Source: Candidatus Methanimicrococcus labiotermitis
GTDB lineage: Archaea; Halobacteriota; Methanosarcinia; Methanosarcinales; Methanosarcinaceae
Assembly: GCA_009784005.1 (NCBI GenBank)
Contig: WRCE01000001.1
Span: 1-64,000, forward strand
DNA: 64,000 nucleotides
Direction: 5' to 3'
Each line of letters begins with the position of its first letter. Within the stretch, counting starts at the first letter, position 1. Shown in pieces: positions 39,615 to 50,117 of this stretch. Below the pieces are notes generated by a model. That model saw only the letters and a program-made list of their open reading frames with translations, had not been told where the DNA came from and did not search any database. A program made the translations under genes and the position numbers.

Positions 39615-42196
39615 TTTCTGTCTCCTTTGTTATCAAGATTTTGAAGGGCTTGGCCGATATGCCGTTCGCCTGAATTTTTGTCCGGCGACTCTGTGTCGCA
39701 CGGCACATGCCCGAATGCGGGGTTTCCGCCGGTCGGCAGGCCGGGGATCGGGCAGCTCGGGATAAAGACGCCCTGCGCGTTCGTTTCATTTAAAGAGGTC
39801 TCGGCATCTGTGTCTTCTTTGTTCGTCGCGAAGCGGCTTTGAATCAAATTGTAGACGGCCAACGCGGCAATCGCGAGAACGGAAATTTCACCCAGCGTGT
39901 CATACCCTCTGAAATCGACGACGATGACGTTAACGATGTTGCGGCCGCCCGTGAGTTCAACACCTCTGTCTATGAAATAGTGAGAGAAGGATTCAAACGG
40001 CGCCGCCAAATTTGCTCCCATCAGTAAGAAGAATAAAACGGCGCTGCAGCTGAGGGCGATAAGCGCGTTTCTGATTTTGACGTTTCTTCGCTCGGGGCGA
40101 ACGGCTTCTTTGTTCCAAAGTTTCATGATGACAATCAAAAAGATGATTGTTGTAAGCGTTTCAACACAAAGCTGCGTCATGGCTAAGTCGGGAGCTTTGA
40201 GGTACGCGAAAAGCAGCGCGACGAAGAGGCCGCAAGCGGACGCCGCTAAAATCATCGGGATGTATCGCGGCAAAAACGAAGCGCCCCATGCCGTCAAAAT
40301 AATCAGGAGGAACAAAATAAGCTCAGGTATCGCGATTTTGTAAATCAGGGCGGGTGAGAAAATCGACATTCCCGAAAGGACGGCAAACCCGAGCGGAAGC
40401 ATGACCATGAAAACGGCGAACACCAGCATCACTTGCAAATATCCGCGCGGCGGCCCTTTTTGAAGCAGGCGGCCGAATGTGGCGCCGAATCTGAACGCGT
40501 TATTAACCATTCCGTTGTAAATGTAATTCAAACTGATTTTGGGATACCTTTCATTGAAACGGACTTGCCAACGAGCGATTTTATCATATCCGTTATAAAC
40601 CAATATGCCGAGGGCGAATGTAATAATCGTCATGAATAGCGCGGGCGTCAACCCGTGCCACAGATAAACGTGCATATGTGCCGCGCCGGGCGCAATGGCG
40701 TTCACGGCCGGCTGGACGAAAGCGTCAACAAAAGGCGTCGGAACCAAACCAATCGCGATGATTAAGACCGCCAAAAGAGCCGGCGGCGCCAGCAATACCC
40801 ACGACGGGTCATGCACATGCTTTGGAACATCGGGGTCGGTTGTTCTTTTTCCCATGAAAATTTTGATGATAAGACGGAAAGAATAAGCGAACGTTAAAAC
40901 GCCGCCGACGACCGCAAGAACAGGGATTAAGTAGGCGATGCCGCCACCCAGCGCGGTTGCCATGTCAACGGATGTCTCATAAAAGATTTCTTTGCTCAAA
41001 AAACCATTAAGCGGCGGGATGCCGGCCATTGCCGCCGCGGCGATGACCATTAAGATAAACGTTATCGGCATCTCTTTTCGCAGGCCGCCCATTTTGCGAA
41101 TGTCACGCGTATGCAGTTCGTGGGCGACAATGCCGACAAGCAGGAAGAGACAGGCTTTGAACGTCGCATGGTTCAGCAGATGGAAAACGGCAGCAGGGAC
41201 GCCGAGCGCAGGGTTGGCGTATGTGGTAAACCCAAACATTGCCATGAGATAAGCCAGCTGGCTGATGGTTGAAAACGCGAGAATCGCTTTGAGGTCGGTT
41301 TGCCGAAGCGCTAAGAATCCGGCGACGACCATTGTGACCAAACCGAGACAAGAAACGAGGATGAACCAATCAATCGTTCCCGAAAACATCGGATGCAAAC
41401 GGGCGACGAGAAATACGCCGGCCTTGACCATTGTGGCTGAGTGCAGGAAAGCGCTGACGGGCGTCGGGGCTTCCATGGCGTTCGGCAGCCAAATAAAAAA
41501 GGGACCTTGCGCCGATTTGGCGAGAGCCCCAATCATGATGAGAAGAAGCGTGACCGTGAACAACGGGCTGTTTTTAACGGCCGAAATCGCCGCGGGGTTT
41601 GTCAGCATTTCGGAAATGCCGTATGTGCCGGTGATGCTGTAAAGGAACATGAAACCGACGAACATGAAAAGGCCGGCGCCGCCTGTAATGAGGAGCGCTT
41701 TTGTGGCGCCGTAAATTGATTCTTTGGTTTTTCTGTAATAACCGATAAGAAGGAATGAACTGATGCTCGTCAGCTCCCAAAAGACAAACAGCTGAATCAG
41801 GTTGTCGGAAAACGCGACACCGAGCATGGAACCCATGAAGACGAGGAGATACTGATAGTAGCGAACCAGATCTTCGTCTTTTGACAAATATTTAGTGGAA
41901 TACGCCAGAATCAATATGCCGATAAACGACACGATGGCGCCGAGAAGAACCGCGAGACCGTCGGCGTAAAACGAAATGTTGACGGAAAGCCCCGGAATCC
42001 AAGAAACCGCGCCGGCCGGATAATGACCGTCGGCGACGGACGGAATGAGCGAAGCGATAAGAATAAAGCAAACAGCTGCCACTGCGGCCGCGAACCATCC
42101 GACTTTATCTTTCAAAACCTTGTAAGCAAGCGGTACCGCCGGCGCCATCAGAAAAGGCAATAAAACGATGAACGCTATAAAATAAAATGTATCCAT
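39611..42196 (-). CDS. mrpA: Mrp Na+/H+ antiporter subunit A
   Basis: NuoL/MrpA-type protein; start at MDTFYFIAFIVLLP rather than the upstream ORF start. Confidence 0.93.
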   Translation of the reverse strand: MDTFYFIAFIVLLPFLMAPAVPLAYKVLKDKVGWFAAAVAAVCFILIASLIPSVADGHYPAGAVSWIPGLSVNISFYADGLAVLLGAIVSFIGILILAYSTKYLSKDEDLVRYYQYLLVFMGSMLGVAFSDNLIQLFVFWELTSISSFLLIGYYRKTKESIYGATKALLITGGAGLFMFVGFMFLYSITGTYGISEMLTNPAAISAVKNSPLFTVTLLLIMIGALAKSAQGPFFIWLPNAMEAPTPVSAFLHSATMVKAGVFLVARLHPMFSGTIDWFILVSCLGLVTMVVAGFLALRQTDLKAILAFSTISQLAYLMAMFGFTTYANPALGVPAAVFHLLNHATFKACLFLLVGIVAHELHTRDIRKMGGLRKEMPITFILMVIAAAAMAGIPPLNGFLSKEIFYETSVDMATALGGGIAYLIPVLAVVGGVLTFAYSFRLIIKIFMGKRTTDPDVPKHVHDPSWVLLAPPALLAVLIIAIGLVPTPFVDAFVQPAVNAIAPGAAHMHVYLWHGLTPALFMTIITFALGILVYNGYDKIARWQVRFNERYPKISLNYIYNGMVNNAFRFGATFGRLLQKGPPRGYLQVMLVFAVFMVMLPLGFAVLSGMSIFSPALIYKIAIPELILFLLIILTAWGASFLPRYIPMILAASACGLFVALLFAYLKAPDLAMTQLCVETLTTIIFLIVIMKLWNKEAVRPERRNVKIRNALIALSCSAVLFFLLMGANLAAPFESFSHYFIDRGVELTGGRNIVNVIVVDFRGYDTLGEISVLAIAALAVYNLIQSRFATNKEDTDAETSLNETNAQGVFIPSCPIPGLPTGGNPAFGHVPCDTESPDKNSGERHIGQALQNLDNKGDRK

Positions 42197-42380
42197 GATG
42201 ACCACGCCGCTTGTTTTAGAATCAAATAAGATGTCGTACCGTGTTTTATAAAGCGTCAAAAAACGAAATCTTAAGTGAACCTGCTTATATATCACGATTT
42301 CACAATATATAAGTTTTGGTTTTCAAAGAAGGAAACAGTATATGAAAAAATGCTTGGAAATAAATAAAAAAAGAAAATGT

Positions 42381-42470
42381 TTGTTTGATGTAAGTTTGAT
42401 GTAAGTTTGATGTAAGTTTGATGTAAGTTTGATGTAAGTTTGGTGTAAGTTTGACATAGGTTTGAAGTAG
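42381..42470. repeat. 11-bp tandem repeat (GTTTGATGTAA)
   Basis: At least five exact units plus degenerate ones. Confidence 0.93.
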
Positions 42471-42703
42471 GTTTGAAGTGTGTCTGAAAAAACAGGATTT
42501 TGACGAAACCGGAAAGTAAAAACGGCTGACTGAAACGCATTCAGTCGTAAAAAATAATACGGCTGCAATTGATATTCTTCAACAAAATTTAAGCTGAAAT
42601 AATTTCATATACAATAGAGACCGATGCTTTTTTAGAATTCATTTGAATTCTAATATATTCTCTTACATTCTCTTTATTATCATCAAAGGAGAAAGATCAA
42701 TAC

Positions 42704-42805
42704 ATGGCAACGAAAAAGACTGAAGCAAAACCTGCAAAAGCAGCACCGGCAGCAAAAGAAGCACCCAAAAAAGCAAGTGGCGGATGCGCCTCAAAGAAAA
42801 AATAA
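42704..42805 (+). CDS. Small Lys/Ala-rich protein, 33 aa (MATKKTEAKPAKAAPAAKEAPKKASGGCASKKK)
   Basis: Strong SD (AAAGGAGAAAG) about 10 nt upstream, biased composition, downstream hairpin; below the ORF-track length cutoff. Confidence 0.65.
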   Translation: MATKKTEAKPAKAAPAAKEAPKKASGGCASKKK

Positions 42806-42842
42806 TCACGCTTTTTAAAACAAATTAAAACCGCTTAATAAG

Positions 42843-42885
42843 TGAGATTCTTTTGCCGGAAGCGGCAAACGACTCATCTTTTTCG
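42843..42885 (+). terminator. Hairpin TTTGCCG-GAAG-CGGCAAA with T-rich tail, 3' of the small ORF
   Basis: Perfect 7-bp stem, outer TGAG/CTCA, T-rich tail. Confidence 0.55.
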
Positions 42886-43011
42886 TTTTTTTATCGAATT
42901 TTTTTGTTGAATTAAGAGAATAGAATACATTCTGTTATCGTAGAATACATTCTGTTATCGTGTTTTTGAAGCTTTTTTGAAACTTTTTTGAAACTTTTTG
43001 AAGTAAACCCT

Positions 43012-43299
43012 TCATCCTCTAATCTTTTTAATTTCCGCGGCAATCCTGCGAACGGAGAGGTTCTTCGCCTGCGTGTTCGCAATCATGACACGGCCGCTTT
43101 TTTCCCACCATGAGCGGGGATAGTATTTGTCTTTTTCCGGCACGGGTTCCAAACTGAGATTCTGCGCCGCCTGAACAATTTCATCAAAGGTCGGCTTGGA
43201 AAGTGCGCTTTTTTTAGAAATAATACGGCCTTGGGCTCTGGTTCTGTCCCGGTCCAAATATGCCGGCCAAATGACAAGCATGCCTTCATCTTTCATCAT
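43012..43299 (-). CDS. srp19: Signal recognition particle 19 kDa protein
   Basis: VIWPAYLDRDRTRAQGRIISKKSALSKPTFDEIVQAAQNL...YPRSWWEKSGRVMI. Confidence 0.93.
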   Translation of the reverse strand: MMKDEGMLVIWPAYLDRDRTRAQGRIISKKSALSKPTFDEIVQAAQNLSLEPVPEKDKYYPRSWWEKSGRVMIANTQAKNLSVRRIAAEIKKIRG

Positions 43300-43447
43300 A
43301 ATTTGTCAAATCCTGAAAATTTACTAAACTCATTAAACCCAAATCATTTAAAACTATTTCTATTCATGCCTTTTGCAAACGGTTTATTCCTCGTTATTTT
43401 CTTCGCCTTTATTCTTCGCCTTTATTCTTCGCCTTTATTCTTCGCCT

Positions 43448-45136
43448 TTATTCTTCGCCCTTACCTTCACTGTTATCTTCACCCATATCTTCACCCATAT
43501 CTTCACTCATATCTTTATCCGGATTTTCGACAACGCGGCAGACTTTTTCCAGCTGTATGAAACAGGACTTGTCGAATTCGTTCAGCCGCTTGCCTTTAAC
43601 AAAGGTGAACTCGGCGCCGGGATTCGCTGAAATCAATTCGATTGTGTTTGACAGCGCTGTTTTTAATGACAATTCCGTTGTCTTGTTTTGAATTTCCGCG
43701 TTGAACGGATAGTTCTCTTCCAACTCGGAAGGAAAAGCGCCAAAAGGCGGCTTGAAATAGAGTATATGGTCGAAATCGGCGTCTTTTAATCCGCTTTTGT
43801 TGTAGCGGGGGGGACGGATGAGCACTTTGCCCGACAGGGAAAAACGATTCAGCCGTTTGGCGTATCTGTAAACTTCGGGCCTCTCGGCGGACTTGTCGCT
43901 GCACTCAAAGAAGGTGGATTTGACAGCGGGGTCACACTCTTCCAGCCACGAAACGTGGTCGCACAAAGCCGACAGCGCGCTGACCATTTGCGGGTGCGAG
44001 TGGCAGCGCAGTTCCACCAATTCCATGAGTTTGCCGTCATGGATGGCCTGCTTTATCAGGCGGATTTCTTCAAATGTCACGTACAGGTTGTGGCGGGCCA
44101 AAAGCTCTTCTTTGTCGGCGGCCTGTTTCATGCTTTCCGCCGTGTGCTTGGTACAAACCGGACACGAGCAGGGCAAATACTTGAGGCGGTCCAATTGGTA
44201 CGTGCCGTTCACGGTAATGTAGCGCCCGCCGCGGGCATACAGCGCGTAAGCGGCCGAATCGAACAAATCGCAGCCGAGCGCGACCGCCAACGCAAACATC
44301 ATCGGATGGCCGGCGCCGAACAAATGAACGGGAACGGTCGGGTCTAAATTCGATTTAACGGCAGCGATGACATGCACCAAATCTTCATAGCGGTAGGCTT
44401 CCATCAGCGGAACGACGGCGCCGATCGGACAGACATCAAAATCCAACCCCGAAACAAATTCGGCGCTTTCGCGCCTCAAATCCAAATGCGTCGACCCCTG
44501 AATCGGACCGGCGAGAAGCATGTCATCGCCGCGCCGGTTCGCCGAACCGTTCGCCGAGCCGTTTGCCGAACCGTTTGCCGAACCGTTTGCCGTTCCATTT
44601 ACCGTCCCATTTGCTGAGCCGGCCGCCGAGCCGGCCGCTGCGTTTTCGCCGGCGCCGAGACGTCGCTCTTCCACGAGGCGACGGGCTTCAGCCAGCCTTT
44701 CGTTTGTTATTTTTAAATCTGACTGTGCCTGTTCATACGAAACGTCGGGAGCCGTCGGGATATCCAGCGGGACGCCGATGTCGGTTCCGATTGCCTGTTC
44801 AAAGGCAATGATTTCATGATTTTGAACATTCACTTCGCCGTAAACGGAAAGCTGAAATGAACCCGAATCGGTCATAATCGGGCCGTCAAAGCCGAGTAAA
44901 CTGTGGAGGCCGTCTTTTATCGCTTTTTCGCGAAGTTCCTGCTTGCTGTAAATGATATAAGAATTCGTAATGAGAATTTCAGCGCCGAAATTTCGCATTT
45001 CGGCGGGGTCTATGACCCACCGATTCGGATGAATCACCGGCATCACGGTCGGCGTTTCAACGATACCGTGCGGTGTCTTAAGCTTGCCGATTCTTCCGGC
45101 GGCATCCTTTTCAATAATTTCAAAAATTTTAGACAT
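43448..45136 (-). CDS. tgtA: Archaeosine tRNA-guanine transglycosylase with (SANG)n insert
   Basis: MSKIFEIIEKDAAGRIGKLKTPHGIVETPTVMPVIHPN; TDSGSFQLSVYG; CSCPVCTKHT zinc site. Confidence 0.93.
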   Translation of the reverse strand: MSKIFEIIEKDAAGRIGKLKTPHGIVETPTVMPVIHPNRWVIDPAEMRNFGAEILITNSYIIYSKQELREKAIKDGLHSLLGFDGPIMTDSGSFQLSVYGEVNVQNHEIIAFEQAIGTDIGVPLDIPTAPDVSYEQAQSDLKITNERLAEARRLVEERRLGAGENAAAGSAAGSANGTVNGTANGSANGSANGSANGSANRRGDDMLLAGPIQGSTHLDLRRESAEFVSGLDFDVCPIGAVVPLMEAYRYEDLVHVIAAVKSNLDPTVPVHLFGAGHPMMFALAVALGCDLFDSAAYALYARGGRYITVNGTYQLDRLKYLPCSCPVCTKHTAESMKQAADKEELLARHNLYVTFEEIRLIKQAIHDGKLMELVELRCHSHPQMVSALSALCDHVSWLEECDPAVKSTFFECSDKSAERPEVYRYAKRLNRFSLSGKVLIRPPRYNKSGLKDADFDHILYFKPPFGAFPSELEENYPFNAEIQNKTTELSLKTALSNTIELISANPGAEFTFVKGKRLNEFDKSCFIQLEKVCRVVENPDKDMSEDMGEDMGEDNSEGKGEE

Positions 45137-45347
45137 CTTTTTCCCCTGAATCAATCATCAATTATCAGCATTAATCATCATTGTCAATCGTCATCATCAA
45201 TCGTCAATCATCAATTGTCAATCATCAATTATCATTCATCAATTGTCAATCATCAATTGTCAATGTAAACAGCCATTGTGAAATAACTTCCGTTGTAAAC
45301 CATCATCGGTGTAAACGGCTGCCAATGTAAACGGCTGCCAATGAACA

Positions 45348-46376
45348 TCAAAACCATTGATCTAATGTCGGCTGCTTTGTTTTTGTCTCAAAACCGGCAT
45401 TAATTTTCTCCCATGCGGATACGACGCGGGATTCCAAGAAATCGCGTTTACCGCAGAGGAATTCTATCATTTTTTCTTTGTCGGGGCGTTCCCACTTCAA
45501 CGTATAATCCGATATCGTCGGCGGGTGGTCGAAGAATTCTTTCGCCGCCGCGTACCGCTCGATTTGGTCATCCGCCCCTTTGAATTTGAGAACCGCTTCA
45601 AAACTGCCGTGTTCTTTGATGAGCTTGAGAGCGGTTTTGGCGCCGACCCTGTCAATGCCTTTATTGAAGTCGGTGCCGATGCACAGCGCAATATCGATAA
45701 ACTGACCCCGCGTCACGCCGAGCCGTTTTAAATTATTCTCCAAAATCACTTTTTCGGGCAGCACGTCGATGTAAACATTTTTGCCGGGCAACTTCCGCTT
45801 TCCCGAAATCGTTAAATTTCGGATGACAACGCCGGCGCCGAAGACGAAAGCGTCGTAATCCTGAGACGAAACATAATCCACGTCTCCTTTTTCAGCCATA
45901 AACGACGCCTGAGCTTCTCCTTCGGAAGGAGCTTCAACAATGGGAATACCCATCATGCTCAAAAGCATTTTGGACTCATCAATAATTTGCGGGTCAATCT
46001 TCACGGCCGCCTGCGAATACTTTAAAATCTCGGCCGTGTCGCCGCGCTCCATCGCCGATTTCCATTTTTCATGCGCCTCATTGCGTATTTCGCGGCGCTT
46101 TTCAATCGTTTCCGCCTTCAGCTCAGGCGGCACGCCGTCAAAAACAAAAACGGGCTTAATGCCGTCTTCAACAAAACCGGCCGTCCGGTAAAGAAGACCC
46201 GAGAGATGAGACGTGACGCTGCCGTTCATATCCGTGAGCGGCTTACCGTCTCGCCCCCGAATGGATGTAATAAATTGATAAATAACATTGTAAGCGTCAA
46301 AAGCAATGATTTTTCCTTTGAGTTCGCCTGAAGAAAGTTCCTCCCGCTCCAGCAAATCTCCGATGGCAACACCCGT
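45348..46376 (-). CDS. fen: Flap endonuclease 1; start placed at ACG where ATG is expected
   Basis: (T)GVAIGDLLEREELSSGELKGKIIAFDAYNVIYQFITSIRG...; C-terminal PIP box QPTLDQWF; SD-like GGGAGGCGGAG upstream of ACG. Confidence 0.85.
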   Translation of the reverse strand, partial: TGVAIGDLLEREELSSGELKGKIIAFDAYNVIYQFITSIRGRDGKPLTDMNGSVTSHLSGLLYRTAGFVEDGIKPVFVFDGVPPELKAETIEKRREIRNEAHEKWKSAMERGDTAEILKYSQAAVKIDPQIIDESKMLLSMMGIPIVEAPSEGEAQASFMAEKGDVDYVSSQDYDAFVFGAGVVIRNLTISGKRKLPGKNVYIDVLPEKVILENNLKRLGVTRGQFIDIALCIGTDFNKGIDRVGAKTALKLIKEHGSFEAVLKFKGADDQIERYAAAKEFFDHPPTISDYTLKWERPDKEKMIEFLCGKRDFLESRVVSAWEKINAGFETKTKQPTLDQWF

Positions 46377-46489
46377 AAAACTCCGCCTCCCGAATCTGTC
46401 CGATATTGATTTTAAGTAAAGGTTTTTTTTCGAATAAAGGTATCCCACCCTATAAAAAACAGCGGTATAAAAAAATGACGCGAAAGGAA

Positions 46490-46605
46490 AAGAGCCGCAC
46501 GAAAGGAAAAGAGCCGCGCGAAAGGAAAAGAGCCGCGCGAAAGGAAAAGAGCCGCGCGAAAGAAAAAGAGCCGCGCGAAAGGAAAAGAGCCGCACGAAAG
46601 GAAAA
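46490..46605. repeat. 19-bp tandem repeat (AAAGGAAAAGAGCCGCGCG), about 6 copies
   Basis: Period of 19 measured between units at 46502 and 46521. Confidence 0.93.
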
Positions 46606-46645
46606 AAGGAGACGGAAACAAAAGGCAACGGGCGAAAGCCTTGCC

Positions 46646-47113
46646 TTAATTTCTTCCGCCGGCGGGTTGATACTGTTTGACCGTGACTTCCGCTTCATCG
46701 AAGAAAGACATTGAGTCGGGGTCGGGGTACGCTTTGACATAAATGACGTGCTTTATACCCGCGTTGATAATCATTTTCGTACAGAGGATGCAGGGCTGAT
46801 GCGTGCAGTAAAGGGTTGAGCCCGACGTTTGAACGCCGTGGACGGCGGCTTGGATAATCGCATTTTGCTCGGCATGGACGGCGCGGCATTTTTCGTGCAT
46901 CGTTCCTGACGGAATGTTTTGAATGTTTCGAATACATCCGATGTCCAAGCAATGAACAAGGCCGCGCGGCGCGCCGTTATAGCCGGTCGTCAAAATCCGG
47001 CCGTCGCGAACAAGAACGGCACCGACTTTGTTCCGAAGACAAGTCGAACGCTTGGCAACGGTTTCCGCGATCTCAACAAAATATTCATCCACCGAAAGTC
47101 TCTCATCAAGCAT
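46646..47113 (-). CDS. Deoxycytidylate (dCMP) deaminase family protein
   Basis: VHAEQNAIIQAA and TLYCTHQPCILCTKMIINAGI zinc motifs. Confidence 0.92.
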   Translation of the reverse strand: MLDERLSVDEYFVEIAETVAKRSTCLRNKVGAVLVRDGRILTTGYNGAPRGLVHCLDIGCIRNIQNIPSGTMHEKCRAVHAEQNAIIQAAVHGVQTSGSTLYCTHQPCILCTKMIINAGIKHVIYVKAYPDPDSMSFFDEAEVTVKQYQPAGGRN

Positions 47114-47298
47114 AAAAGAACAAAGGGAGACAAAGATATATAAATTACTTGAAAAGTAACACATACATTCTTTTATCTTTATCATATATCTTTTTCAAAT
47201 ATCTTTTCCAAATATCTTTTCCAAATATCTTTTCCAAATATTTTTTTCAAAAATCTTGTTCATACAACTTGTTCATAAAATAAACGAAGGGATTGACT

Positions 47299-48219
47299 AT
47301 GAGAATTGAACTCTACAATTATATCCATCCGTTTTTCCAAAAGACGGAAAATAAAAAACTGATTGCAATCCCGCTGACGATTTTAGCCATCGCGCTCATC
47401 ATTATCGCATCCATGACAATATACACCGGAAGTCCGGTCCCCTTAGGCATGGACTTCGTTGGCGGAACACAATTTACTGTCACCTCCTCCTTATCGGAGA
47501 AACAGTTCCAAGATATGTTTTCTGACTTTCCGCTCAACGATATACGCATGTCGGGAAGCCGTACCATTCTTCAATTCAGTCAAATGAACAGCGACGAGTT
47601 GACGGCGCTTGAAAGGCTGATTTGGGACAATCAGGCTTTCACCGATATTGATCAAAAGCAAGTTTCGCCCATTTACAGCCAGCAGCTGCAAAAAACAGCG
47701 CTTTACGCCCTGATTCTTTCATTTATCGGAATGGCGATTGTTATTTTCATATTATTCCGGCAGGTCGTGTCTTCTGCGGCCGTTATCACATCGGCGGCAT
47801 CCGATATTCTCATCGCGGTCGCTTTTATGAACATATTCCGTATCGAGCTGACACTTGGAACAGTCGCCGCTCTCTTAATGCTCATCGCTCTTTCGGTTGA
47901 CAGCAACATTTTGCTGACGAATCGCGTGTTTAAACGAAGCGGCAATCTTGACGATAAACTATCGGGCGCCATGCGAACGGGACTCTTAATGTCAACGACA
48001 ACAATCGCCGCTTTTACGGTGATGTTTGTCGTCTCGACATTCCTGCATTATATTGTTCCGGGCGTTCCGCCGATTCCGCTGCTCTCTCAAATTTCATTAA
48101 TCGTTCTCATCGGCTTGCTGATGGACATCATAAACACTTGGTTCCTGAACGCGGGTGTTTTGCGGATGTATCTGACGCGTTCTAAATCAAGATCAAAGAA
48201 AGGAGGCCGGCGCGCATGA
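47299..48219 (+). CDS. secF: Protein-export membrane protein SecF
   Basis: GMDFVGGTQFTV; LIALSVDSNILLTNRVF; overlaps secD by ATGA. Confidence 0.94.
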   Translation: MRIELYNYIHPFFQKTENKKLIAIPLTILAIALIIIASMTIYTGSPVPLGMDFVGGTQFTVTSSLSEKQFQDMFSDFPLNDIRMSGSRTILQFSQMNSDELTALERLIWDNQAFTDIDQKQVSPIYSQQLQKTALYALILSFIGMAIVIFILFRQVVSSAAVITSAASDILIAVAFMNIFRIELTLGTVAALLMLIALSVDSNILLTNRVFKRSGNLDDKLSGAMRTGLLMSTTTIAAFTVMFVVSTFLHYIVPGVPPIPLLSQISLIVLIGLLMDIINTWFLNAGVLRMYLTRSKSRSKKGGRRA

Positions 48220-49925
48220 TTGAAGAAAAGAAAGACAAGCCTCTTTACAAGGATTACAAAGTGATCCTGCTGATTGCCGCCCTTTTGATTTCCGTCTTCG
48301 CGATTGTAAGCCCTGTCGGGTACTTCGCCGAAGAAGACAGTCTCCTGAACGTTCACTACGGTCTTGACATCAGAGGCGGGTCAACCATTTATTTGAAATT
48401 AAACGGCGCTGTGGCGCAAGTTGACGCGCAGCCGCGTGACATTGTCTCAACCATGGGCAACGCGGAATTCCCAAGCGGCATTGAAATCGTCAGTTCGATG
48501 GTTTACGACAACGGCTCGGCTTTTGTAACATTCAGAACGGCCGACCCCGTGAATCAAACGCGGCTGGAGTATCTGTTCGGCACAAACGATGTTCACGTCA
48601 GGCGAACCGGAAATGTGTCGGAAGTCAATATCTCTGCAACAAAAGTCGGTTTCATCACATCGTATTTGACGCAAGCATACGGAAAAGAGATTGTACCGCA
48701 CTTTGTTCGACACGGCATTGAATATGAAATCCGTACCGCGACAACGGAAGAAGAGCTCAGCCGGCACATGCGGGCCGTGAACGGCAGCATTTCAAGAGAC
48801 GCGTCGGGAACGCCGTTGTACCGCGACGGAACGACCGCGCAAACGATGCAGACAACGATTGATGTTTTAAACAGCAAACTCGGCAACGGCCTCGGCGTGA
48901 AAGACCTGCCGATTCGGGCAATCGGAAACGAATTCATCATGATCGACTTCGCCGGCGTCAGTTTATCAGAGGCGAGAGGGTTAGTGGAAACTCCGGGACG
49001 ATTTGAAATCAGAATCCAAACGTCCGGCACCGAAACTGTCCATGTCCTTTACGGCGATTCGATTGAAAGCGTCGGCGTTGTCAGCCAAGACCAATCAACG
49101 TGGTCATACGGCGTGCCTTTCACCCTCAATGAAGAAGGCGCCCGTTCTTTGCAACAAATGGCAATCAGCACCGGCGCGACAATGAATCCAAATGCGCATA
49201 ACCTTTTGATGCTTCTTGACGATGTCGTGGTGTACGCGGCCCCCCTCAGCCCGAGCGCGGCGTCGCAGTTGAATTCGATGCCGATTTACTCATGGCAGGC
49301 GGGCACAAGTTCCCGTGAAGAAGCCAGAGAACTGCAAATTCACCTGCGTTCAGGCGCGCTGCCGGTCAATGTTGAAATTGTCAGCGCGGGACAGGTTGAC
49401 GCAAACCTCGGCCAAGGATTCTTAAGAGGCGCAATCATCACGGGCATCTTTGCGATGTTCGCTGTTGCCCTTCTTATTTACAACCGCTACAGACAGCCGA
49501 AAATCGTTATCCCGATGGTCGCCACGTCATTCAGTGAAGTGATCATCTTGGTCGGATTTTCAGTGCTGATTATGCAAGACTTGGACTTAGCTGCCATCGC
49601 CGGTATTATCGCCGTGATCGGTACGGGTATAGATCACCTGATTATCATCACCGAAGAAACGATTCACGAAGGCAAAACGCCGTCGGATAAAGTGTATTTG
49701 GCGCGTATGGGAAAAGCCTTTATGATCATTTTAGGCGCGGCCGCAACGACCATCATCGCCATGGCGCCGCTGGTCTTCCTCGGGTTTGCCGCGCTGAAGG
49801 GTTTCGCGATTACCACAATCGTTGGTGTTTTCATCGGCGTATTGATTGCCCGCCCGGCTTATTCCTCAATCTTGAGATACATCTTGATACAAAGCGGAAT
49901 GAAGGATGATAAGCTGACGGAATGA
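48216..49925 (+). CDS. secD: Preprotein translocase subunit SecD
   Basis: LDIRGGSTIYLKL; IAVIGTGIDHLIIITEETIHEG. Confidence 0.94.
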   Translation: MIEEKKDKPLYKDYKVILLIAALLISVFAIVSPVGYFAEEDSLLNVHYGLDIRGGSTIYLKLNGAVAQVDAQPRDIVSTMGNAEFPSGIEIVSSMVYDNGSAFVTFRTADPVNQTRLEYLFGTNDVHVRRTGNVSEVNISATKVGFITSYLTQAYGKEIVPHFVRHGIEYEIRTATTEEELSRHMRAVNGSISRDASGTPLYRDGTTAQTMQTTIDVLNSKLGNGLGVKDLPIRAIGNEFIMIDFAGVSLSEARGLVETPGRFEIRIQTSGTETVHVLYGDSIESVGVVSQDQSTWSYGVPFTLNEEGARSLQQMAISTGATMNPNAHNLLMLLDDVVVYAAPLSPSAASQLNSMPIYSWQAGTSSREEARELQIHLRSGALPVNVEIVSAGQVDANLGQGFLRGAIITGIFAMFAVALLIYNRYRQPKIVIPMVATSFSEVIILVGFSVLIMQDLDLAAIAGIIAVIGTGIDHLIIITEETIHEGKTPSDKVYLARMGKAFMIILGAAATTIIAMAPLVFLGFAALKGFAITTIVGVFIGVLIARPAYSSILRYILIQSGMKDDKLTE

Positions 49926-49983
49926 TCTCGTTATCGAAAACGAATGAAAATTCAAAAACATAAAGACTCAAAAACAAATAAAA

Positions 49984-50052
49984 GCCCCCTGATTTCTCTA
50001 TCGGGAGCCGTCAAAAGCTCCTGATTTCATCAGGGGTCTTCTCTTTTTTTAA
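49984..50052 (+). terminator. Compound stem-loop terminator after secFD
   Basis: CCCCTGAT...ATCAGGGG enclosing GGGAGC...GCTCC, followed by TCTTCTCTTTTTTT. Confidence 0.75.
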
Positions 50053-50117
50053 AAACCGCGCGAAAATTATTGAATATTTTTATTGAATGTTTTTATTGAA
50101 TATTTTTATTGAATGTT

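Noticed and set aside
46377-46628. FEN1 N-terminal extension (RLFSFRAALFLSRG...)
   Set aside because: Comes from a 19-bp repeat whose frame shifts each unit, and a TATA-like box lies within it; probably noncoding.
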